The position numbers and the translations under genes are program-made. From an uncultured Elusimicrobiales bacterium (GTDB lineage Bacteria > Elusimicrobiota > Elusimicrobia > Elusimicrobiales > Elusimicrobiaceae), in NCBI GenBank assembly GCA_934667625.1, contig CAKUMH010000008.1, positions 26,981 to 90,980 on the forward strand: 64,000 nt of DNA, read 5' to 3'. Below are positions 58,152-64,000 of this stretch, piece by piece. Each line of letters opens with the position of its first letter. Within the stretch, counting starts at the first letter, position 1. The notes under the pieces were generated by a model. It was not told where the DNA came from. It did no database searches and worked only from the letters and a program-made list of their open reading frames with translations.

Positions 58152-58229
58152 TTTTTGCTAAATTTTACCTATATGTAAAATTTAGCAAAAAAAAAAACGA
58201 TTACAACCCCTCTATATTTTCCCAGCCAA
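58152..58229 (-). promoter_or_regulatory. pilin cassette leader 4: promoter-like boxes, poly-T tract and hairpin
   Basis: TTGGCT (58224-58229), 18 nt, TGTAAT (58200-58205), T-tract and a perfect 17-bp hairpin with a 6-nt loop (58152-58191). The apical pair is AC/GT. No REP-like repeats flank this copy. Confidence 0.68.
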
Positions 58230-58314
58230 AAAATGACCAAAAAATAAAGGATTTTCTTAAAAAATAAAATACAAATAAAAGGGGGCAGACTGGCCCAACG
58301 GTTTATCCGCACAA

Positions 58315-58353
58315 AAAACGCCCCTGTGGGTTAAAGTACCACAGGGGCGTTTT
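58315..58353. terminator. terminator after the carboxyltransferase gene
   Basis: AAAACGCCCCTGTGG and CCACAGGGGCGTTTT form a 15-bp stem with T-runs on both strands. Confidence 0.88.
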
Positions 58354-58376
58354 AGTTTGGCAAAAAGCAAACGCAC

Positions 58377-59981
58377 TTACAGCGGGATATTTCCCTTGTG
58401 CGGATTTTTGCGCGGGTCGCGTTTGTTCTTCAGCACGGCAAAGGCACGGATGATTTTGCTGCGCGCCTCGGACGGTTCAATAATTTCGTCAATAGAACCG
58501 TTTGTTGCCGCCTGATACGGAGAGGCGAACTTGGCCGAATACTCCTGCGTCATCTTTTGTTTAAGTTCTTCTTTTTTGGCAGGGTCTTGCTCGGCCTTTA
58601 AGTCGCGCGAGTACAGAATTTCCACCGCACCGCGCGGGCCCATAACGGCAATTTCCGCGCTGGGGAAGGCAAAGTTAAAATCGCCGCGCAGGTACTTAGA
58701 GCCCATGGCAATGTACGCGCCGCCGTACGCCTTGCGCAGCACGAGGGTTACCTTGGGGATAGACGCCTCGGAATATGCATAGAGCAGCTTGGCCCCGTGG
58801 CGGATGATGCCGCCGTGCTCCTGCTGCACGCCGGGCAGGTATCCGCCCGTGTCCACCAGCGTCAAGAGCGGAATGTTAAAGGCATTCAAAAAGCGGATAA
58901 AGCGCGCGGCCTTGTCGCTGGCGTCGCTATCCAACGCGCCGCCTAAACAAGCCGGATTGTTGGCTACCACGCCCACCACTTCGCCGCCCAGGCGGATAAA
59001 GCCCGTTACTACGTTTTTGGCAAAGTTTTGATGAATTTCAAAAAAGCCGTAATCGTCCGCCAGGCGCCAAATCACATGGTGGATGCGGAAGGCCTTTTTG
59101 GGGTCCATGGCGCAGACGCGTTCCAACACTGGGACGGGGCGGGAGGCCAAATCGCTCGTCGTGTCAGACGGCGGGCGCTGTTCGCAGTTCTGCGGCAGGA
59201 AAGAGAGCAGTTCACGCACTTGTCTAAAGCAGTCCTGCTCCGACTTGGCCACAAACTGGCACACACCGCTCTTTTCGCTGTGCGGGCGGGAGCCGCCCAA
59301 GGTATCAAAATCCACCTCTTCGCCGGTGGCGGCCTTCACAGCGCCGGGCCCGGTGATGAACATGTGGCTGATCCCTTCCACCATAAAAATAAAATCGGTA
59401 AGCGCCGGCGAATACGCCGCACCACCCGCGCAGGGACCCAAAATGACGGAAATTTGCGGAATGACGCCAGAGGCTTTTACGTTGCGGTAAAAAATTTCGC
59501 CGTAACCGTTTAAGCTGTCCACCCCTTCCTGAATACGCGCACCACCGGAGTCAAACAAGCCGATGACCGGAATTTTGGCCTCCAACGCGCGGTCCATCAG
59601 CGCGGCAATTTTTTTGGCATGCGCCAAGCCGAGCGATCCGCCCAGCTGCGTAAAATCCTGTGCAAACAGGGCCACTTCGCGGCCGTTAATGCGGCCAAAG
59701 CCGGTGATGACGCCGTCGCCCTTAATGTGTTTGTCTTTGATTCCAAAATCGCTGCAGGAGCTTTCCATTAAGCTCTTGATTTCTAAAAAGCTGTCTTTAT
59801 CAAGCAGGTAAGAAATACGTTCGCGGGCGGTCATCTTGCCCTTATCTTTTTGGGCTTTGATACGCGCCTCGCCGGCGCCTTTTAAGGCGTCTTGGGAAAC
59901 TTGTCTAAATTTGACCAAGCTCTCCGGAGCCGGCTGGTCCGAAGGCTTATCTTGCTTGGGATCCTCAAAGAGTTCAATCAT
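58377..59981 (-). CDS. biotin-dependent acyl-CoA carboxyltransferase / methylmalonyl-CoA decarboxylase alpha subunit
   Basis: This 534-residue protein has two crotonase-like halves. The N-half has KMTARERISYLLDKDSF, VALFAQDFTQLGGSLG, GLFDSGGARIQEGVDSL and VILGPCAGGAAYSPALTDF (oxyanion site). The C-half has VVANNPACLGGALDSDASDKAARF, LVDTGGYLPGVQQEHGGIIRHGAKLL and RKAYGGAYIAMGSKYL. It is the carboxyltransferase of propionyl/acetyl-CoA carboxylases or the alpha subunit of sodium-pumping methylmalonyl-CoA decarboxylase; sequence alone does not decide. No biotin carrier or membrane subunit is next to it. It follows the PPTase by 32 nt, so it may supply malonyl or methylmalonyl units to the synthase. 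Confidence 0.9.
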   Translation of the reverse strand: MIELFEDPKQDKPSDQPAPESLVKFRQVSQDALKGAGEARIKAQKDKGKMTARERISYLLDKDSFLEIKSLMESSCSDFGIKDKHIKGDGVITGFGRINGREVALFAQDFTQLGGSLGLAHAKKIAALMDRALEAKIPVIGLFDSGGARIQEGVDSLNGYGEIFYRNVKASGVIPQISVILGPCAGGAAYSPALTDFIFMVEGISHMFITGPGAVKAATGEEVDFDTLGGSRPHSEKSGVCQFVAKSEQDCFRQVRELLSFLPQNCEQRPPSDTTSDLASRPVPVLERVCAMDPKKAFRIHHVIWRLADDYGFFEIHQNFAKNVVTGFIRLGGEVVGVVANNPACLGGALDSDASDKAARFIRFLNAFNIPLLTLVDTGGYLPGVQQEHGGIIRHGAKLLYAYSEASIPKVTLVLRKAYGGAYIAMGSKYLRGDFNFAFPSAEIAVMGPRGAVEILYSRDLKAEQDPAKKEELKQKMTQEYSAKFASPYQAATNGSIDEIIEPSEARSKIIRAFAVLKNKRDPRKNPHKGNIPL

Positions 59982-60013
59982 AGTCCCTCCGAAATCTATA
60001 TACTACTATTTTA

Positions 60014-60643
60014 CTAAATCTGTCCCCGTCCGTGTGCGACGGTGAACATAAACCCGGGCACGCGCTCCCCGGTCTCTACCGTAAGTGCCGGGCTGCCCAA
60101 TTGCTTGTATAGCTCGGCCGCACGCCCCAAAAAAGCCGGAACGCCGCGCACGCAGCGCACCTCAAAACTGTTTAACGAAAGCCCCGTGCCAAGCACCTTG
60201 ACCAGGGCCTCTTTTTGCGTCCAAAGCGCCGTTAAAAAACGTTCATCCGTCCCGGTCAGCTCATCCGGGTGAAAAAAATCCTGCGCCCAAGCGTTTAAAC
60301 GCTTTTCTATTTTTTCTAAATCAATGCCCAAAAAGGGTTCGTCCTGGCTTAGTGCCGCTGCCGCAAAGCCGTGGCTGTGCGTGAGGCTAAAGGCCAGCGG
60401 GCTTTCTTCCCCCCGCACCAGTAAACGCGGCTTGCCGCTTGGCTGTGGGAGCAATTCAATTTCCGTTTCCAAGGCACCCGTTGCCCGGGCGGCCAGCGTT
60501 TTTAACGCAAATCTGCCCCCGAGCCATTCACCCCGGCGTTTGGGAAAACGAAACGCTTGAAAAAGCGCCTGTTCCCGCCCGCTTAGGAGTTGTTCGGCCG
60601 GAGGCAGATGTGTTAAATCAACAACTTGAATTTGAAAGGACAT
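60014..60643 (-). CDS. Sfp-type 4'-phosphopantetheinyl transferase
   Basis: The protein has 209 residues. The conserved FLGIDLEKIEKRL (magnesium-binding Asp and Glu) and LWTQKEALVKVLGTGLS (W-x-x-K-E-A-x-x-K) mark an Sfp/HetI-type transferase, with SLTHSHGFAAAAL upstream. It loads phosphopantetheine from CoA onto carrier-protein serines. Its start is 12 nt after the stop of the tandem-ACP synthase, so it almost surely activates those ACPs. Confidence 0.93.
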   Translation of the reverse strand: MSFQIQVVDLTHLPPAEQLLSGREQALFQAFRFPKRRGEWLGGRFALKTLAARATGALETEIELLPQPSGKPRLLVRGEESPLAFSLTHSHGFAAAALSQDEPFLGIDLEKIEKRLNAWAQDFFHPDELTGTDERFLTALWTQKEALVKVLGTGLSLNSFEVRCVRGVPAFLGRAAELYKQLGSPALTVETGERVPGFMFTVAHGRGQI

Positions 60644-60655
60644 TCGTCCCCGGAG

Positions 60656-63600
60656 TTACTGGCCAATGGCCTGGTAACCGTGGATTTCCACCCACACGTC
60701 GCCCTGAGCGTCAAACACATAGGCATCGTGCAGCGTCTTGCCGTCCGCGGTATTGCCACGGTTCACACCGTACAAATACAACTGGGCCGGCGGGAGCTGG
60801 TTTTTGAGCACGGCCACTTCGGCAATGCCGTCGGGCAAGGTCATCTTGTGGGCAATGCTCATATCCTGGAAACCGCAGCACTGGAAAGCCGCCTCAATCA
60901 ACATGGGGTTGGCAAGCAGGGTGCGCGGACCGTCGTTCCACTGCGGGCGCGGCGTGGTGTGGTAAAGCGCCAAGGAAGCGTCTTTATCCACGCGCACAAT
61001 GCCTTCCAGCACTTGGAAGGACGGACCGTGGAAGTACTTCTTGTAAATTTCTTCCTTGGTCACCGTAATGGGCGCGTTCATGTTGGCCATGGCCGCCTCT
61101 TTTACCGTGCTCCAGGTGGAGGTAAAGGTTTCCAGCGTTTTGGCAGTAAAGTGTTTGCGGGTGTTGCCCATTTTAATGCCTTTGCTGTTGATAAAGTCGC
61201 TTTCAATTTCCATATTGGCTTCGTTTCCGGCGGCTTTACCGATGACGCGTACGGCTTGCGGGCGGTTTCTCAAGAGCTTAATAGGCAGGTAAAAGTGAAC
61301 ATCCTTTAAGCCTTGCGGCACGTTGCCCGTCAGCGCGGTGGCCGTTTCCATAAAGGTTTCAATGCCCATCACACCCGGCACATAGGGCGTGCCTTCAATG
61401 GCGTGGTCGGCCAGGTACGGGTCGGAATTTAAGTTAAATTCTTTTTCCAGGTGGATTTCCGCACCCTTTTGCAAGGACGTCACATTGCCCAAGAAATGCG
61501 TTGCCTTGGAAGCATCCACCGCGGCCGCTTGCGCGGGCGCCGCGGCAGGAGCGGCGGGCACGTCGTTGCCGCCCTTGGGGGCGTCGTCGGAGCCGTTTTC
61601 TTCGGCTCCGATTTCGTCCCATTCAAACTTTAACTGATGGTCCCAATCCAAGCGGCCCAAGGAACCGGTCAGTACGATTTCCGGCACCTGACCGTAGACG
61701 ATTTCGTCCAAGAAGATTTGCATACCGTCTTGCGGGTCTACAAAGTCCACTCCGTTGGAGCGCAGGAAGGTTTCCACCCCGGCGCGCACGCCCATGCCCA
61801 CATTCTTGTAGGCACTCATGGCAATGCTGATAGCGCGGTAGCCTTGATTGGACAAGGACAGCGCCGATTTGGCCAAGTAGTCGTTGGCGCTGGCGTAATC
61901 GCTCTGGCCCAAGTTGCCGTATTTACCGGCAATGGAAGAGGCAAAGGCGAAGAATCCGTCGTCGCGCACGATGTTGTTGGCCAGGAACGTGGCAAAGCTG
62001 GTGGCTTTGACGTCAAAGATACGGTAGTATTCCGCCGGATCTTTATCGTAAATCAGTTTGGAGCGTTCCAGCCCGGCGAAGTGGATGAGTCCGTCCACGC
62101 GGCCGTTTTTGGCCTTGATTTTGGTGCAGACTTCCTTCATCATGGAGGAGTTCATCACATCGCAGTGGTAGTATTCCACTTCGCTGCCCAAGTCGCGCAG
62201 TTTCTGCAGGTTGTTGTAGAGCGTAATGGAATCTTTCACGCGGCCGAAGGCGCGTTCCAACATAACAGGGGTGGCCTTCTTGGTCGGGTCGGCCTTGAGG
62301 TCCTCCCACAGTTGTTTTTTGAGGGCGGCCAGTTCGGCGTCGTTCATCGTGGCCCACAGGGGTGTCTTTTCCTGGATTTCAATAATATCCAAGACGATGA
62401 TCTTGCTGTGGTACTGGGCGGCAATCTTTTGGGAAAGCATCGCCCCGATACCGCGGCCGGAACCCGTGAAGATAATGGTTTTGCCAGCCAGGTCAAAATG
62501 TTTGACGCTCTTATCCAAGCGGGTCGGCAAGGAAAGGATGGTGGAGCGCACGTTGTCGCGCGTACCAATCATCAAACGCATGTCGCCGTGGAGTACTTCG
62601 TCCATGGTCTTTTGGGCCATTTCGTCCGGCGTGGCAGTGGGTTCAAAGTCCATCAGTTTGCTGATAGCGCCCGTGCGTTCGTACACGTCTTTGCGGTAGC
62701 AGGTGGTGCCGCCCGTGAGCGCGCCGACGATTGGGTTGAACTCGTCCTTGGTCGTGTAACCGAAGGTGCCGTCAATCTTGGTGTTGACCGCAAAGAACGT
62801 ATCGGCGTCCTGGCGGTTCGCTAGGCCCTTTTCAAAGACGCGCAAGGCAATAAAGAGCGGCATGACGTATTTGGTCAGCTCGTTGTGTGGGCTGAGTTTT
62901 TTGTCAAACTTCTTTACCGTGGCGCCAAGCAGGTAGACGATGCCCTGGATGTTCGAATCCTCAGCGGCGTAAGCTTTGAGCGCGGCTTCGGTTTCCTCGT
63001 ACGATTCCCAATTGACAATCGTCGTGTTTTTGCTGCGGGTCTTGAGCGTGGTAAATACGTGGTATTTCACGCCCAGTTCTTTAAATTCTTCTTGGTACGC
63101 TTTAATCAACTGCGAATTGTCCGCAAACAACAGCACCGTGCGGTCTTTGGACAGGCGTCTGTTTTCGCGTTCCGTGAGCGGTGCGTCGGCTACCGTGGTG
63201 ACATAGCGCAGCTTCTTTTCGTGGCAGTGTTCACCCTGGTATCCTTCTCTTTCGGGACGTTCCGCCAAGGAGAAATGCCTTTCAATCGGAGCCGTCGGAT
63301 TGGTGATTAAAGCATCTTCCTGCGGCTTGCCAATGTGCTCAGCCACAAGATGTTCCGGCTTTTTAATAAGTTTCGGCGCAGGAGCGGCTTGTTCTTGCAC
63401 GGGGGCTTGCACGGCCACGGGTTTTTCTTCCGTGGTAAGCGGAAGTTCAACAGGCTGCTCGGAAACGGCAGGAGCGGCTTGTTCGGCAGTTTTGCCACGC
63501 GCATTGGACAAGGCAAAATTAATGCAATGGCGGATCGTCGGGTAATCTTTCAACTGGATACCTTCTTGCTGGGCAATGCCGTAATGTTCGCGCATTGCGG

Positions 63601-64000
63601 CAAAAAGTTCGGCCTGTTTGACCGTATCAATGCCGAGGTCGGCTTCCATATCCAGGTCAATGTCCAACATGTCTTCCGGATAACCCGTCTTTTCGGCTAC
63701 CATTTTCACGATTTCTTTCGTCACCGTGGCTTCGTCTAACGCTACCGCAGGTTTAGCGGCAGGAGCCACTGCGGCTTGCGCCACAGGAGCAGACTGTACA
63801 GGAGCCGGAGTCGCAACAGGTGCGGGCTGAACAGCAGGTGCTACCGCCGGGGCAGGAGCAGCCACAGGCGCGGCTTTACCTGCATTAGAAAGTACAAAGT
63901 TAATACAGTGGCGGATCGTCGGATAATCCTTGAGCTGGATACCGTCTTGCTGGGCGATGCCATAGCGTTCGCGCAGGGCGGCAAAGAGTTCGGCCTGTTT
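60656..64000 (-). CDS. PUFA/polyketide-type synthase (tandem ACP - KR - DH), 5' end outside window
   Basis: Read continuously from the right edge: 1114 residues are visible. At least two ACP domains lie at the N-terminal side, the complete one with DLGIDTVKQAELF (phosphopantetheine site normally Asp-Ser; here the position reads D-T). Ala/Pro linkers separate them. A ketoreductase (~residues 290-770) follows with IFTGSGRGIGAMLSQ, FASSIAGKYGNLGQSDYASANDYLAK (Ser-Tyr-Asn). The C-terminal dehydratase has DHAIEGTPYVPGVMGIE. The layout recalls PfaA-type lipid synthases. Because the carrier serine appears as Thr in this track translation, ACP loading is a point to verify. It is followed by the PPTase gene. 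Confidence 0.87.
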   Translation of the reverse strand, partial: KQAELFAALRERYGIAQQDGIQLKDYPTIRHCINFVLSNAGKAAPVAAPAPAVAPAVQPAPVATPAPVQSAPVAQAAVAPAAKPAVALDEATVTKEIVKMVAEKTGYPEDMLDIDLDMEADLGIDTVKQAELFAAMREHYGIAQQEGIQLKDYPTIRHCINFALSNARGKTAEQAAPAVSEQPVELPLTTEEKPVAVQAPVQEQAAPAPKLIKKPEHLVAEHIGKPQEDALITNPTAPIERHFSLAERPEREGYQGEHCHEKKLRYVTTVADAPLTERENRRLSKDRTVLLFADNSQLIKAYQEEFKELGVKYHVFTTLKTRSKNTTIVNWESYEETEAALKAYAAEDSNIQGIVYLLGATVKKFDKKLSPHNELTKYVMPLFIALRVFEKGLANRQDADTFFAVNTKIDGTFGYTTKDEFNPIVGALTGGTTCYRKDVYERTGAISKLMDFEPTATPDEMAQKTMDEVLHGDMRLMIGTRDNVRSTILSLPTRLDKSVKHFDLAGKTIIFTGSGRGIGAMLSQKIAAQYHSKIIVLDIIEIQEKTPLWATMNDAELAALKKQLWEDLKADPTKKATPVMLERAFGRVKDSITLYNNLQKLRDLGSEVEYYHCDVMNSSMMKEVCTKIKAKNGRVDGLIHFAGLERSKLIYDKDPAEYYRIFDVKATSFATFLANNIVRDDGFFAFASSIAGKYGNLGQSDYASANDYLAKSALSLSNQGYRAISIAMSAYKNVGMGVRAGVETFLRSNGVDFVDPQDGMQIFLDEIVYGQVPEIVLTGSLGRLDWDHQLKFEWDEIGAEENGSDDAPKGGNDVPAAPAAAPAQAAAVDASKATHFLGNVTSLQKGAEIHLEKEFNLNSDPYLADHAIEGTPYVPGVMGIETFMETATALTGNVPQGLKDVHFYLPIKLLRNRPQAVRVIGKAAGNEANMEIESDFINSKGIKMGNTRKHFTAKTLETFTSTWSTVKEAAMANMNAPITVTKEEIYKKYFHGPSFQVLEGIVRVDKDASLALYHTTPRPQWNDGPRTLLANPMLIEAAFQCCGFQDMSIAHKMTLPDGIAEVAVLKNQLPPAQLYLYGVNRGNTADGKTLHDAYVFDAQGDVWVEIHGYQAIGQ
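63500..64000 (-). repeat. tandem ACP-coding repeat, 381-nt period
   Basis: Positions 63500-63619 and 63881-64000 encode nearly the same stretch (KQAELFAAMREHYGIAQQ against KQAELFAALRERYGIAQQ) with most silent positions shared. The spacing of 381 nt is 127 codons, one ACP plus its Ala/Pro linker. Further copies may lie beyond the edge. Confidence 0.8.

Noticed and set aside
27368..58191. Pilin leader hairpins as Rho-independent terminators
   Set aside because: On minus the T-tract precedes the stem and an A/G-rich ribosome site follows; on plus a run of A follows. Neither orientation gives stem plus U-run.
27416..58229. Sigma-54 promoter upstream of the pilin cassettes
   Set aside because: TGGC is present in some copies but the -12 GC element at the correct spacing is missing, while TTGGCY-N18-TGTAAT is kept in nearly all.

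Overview
The window looks like a chromosomal segment of a gut-type Elusimicrobiota bacterium (Elusimicrobiaceae-like). This is inferred from gene style, not from a marker search: a diderm gene set (secretin, PorV-like barrel, lipoprotein SpoIID), a Tad/Flp pilus operon, many solitary short type IV pilin genes with a leader close to MKNVIMGRLGG before FTLIELL, and moderate-to-high GC. About fifty protein genes, three tRNAs and many terminators pack nearly the whole window.

Positions 1-10,550 (minus strand) are a surface-appendage operon. In transcription order it encodes a 1654-residue FlgD-Ig repeat protein with a C-terminal domain resembling type IX sorting domains, a PorV-like outer-membrane barrel, two small Flp-type prepilins, a TadE-like pseudopilin, CpaB, a shortened secretin, and a CpaE-CpaF-like two-ATPase fusion that runs off the left edge.

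Positions 10,724-23,180 are a second long minus-strand operon: M50 protease, scpA, scpB, glgA, an alkaline phosphatase, ftsX, an EnvC-like activator, ctpA, tsaD, a solute-binding-fold protein without signal peptide, and a GGDEF diguanylate cyclase. Positions 23,433-25,195 hold the CCA-adding enzyme and a CpXC protein. tRNA-Arg(TCG) follows, and then a plus-strand block of yebC, ruvC, ruvAB, a SpoIID-like lipoprotein, queA and tgt.

Positions 33,671-47,711 (minus) are housekeeping: a small membrane protein, ddl, a large coiled-coil protein, folC, murA, prmC, prfA, rpmE, rho, coaE, polA and two thioredoxin-fold proteins. Positions 47,886-50,305 (plus) carry a MORN/YwqK-like protein, ispE, spoVG and tRNA-Gln(TTG). 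A nitroreductase, tRNA-Arg(CCT) and a sigma-70 factor with a lysine-rich tail follow on minus. Next comes a plus-strand maltodextrin unit (MFS transporter and DPE2-like MalQ with starch-binding modules). The right end (minus) is a PUFA/polyketide-type synthase with tandem ACPs, a phosphopantetheinyl transferase and an acyl-CoA carboxyltransferase.

The most unusual feature is a dispersed set of four solitary pilin cassettes, all on the minus strand and each tail-to-tail with a plus-strand gene: 26,868-27,445, 31,683-32,275, 50,372-51,151 and 57,640-58,229. All share a promoter-like block, a poly-T tract, a long perfect hairpin whose paired bases co-vary between copies, a GGAAGG-like ribosome site and the first ~26 codons; the pilin bodies then diverge completely. 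Two cassettes split the usual ruvC-ruvAB and queA-tgt gene neighbourhoods. REP-like palindromic repeats cluster upstream of three of them. In the third cassette a 165-nt repeat-containing block has inserted in frame into the prepilin leader, flanked by a 7-nt direct duplication, lengthening the leader from 11 to 66 residues.
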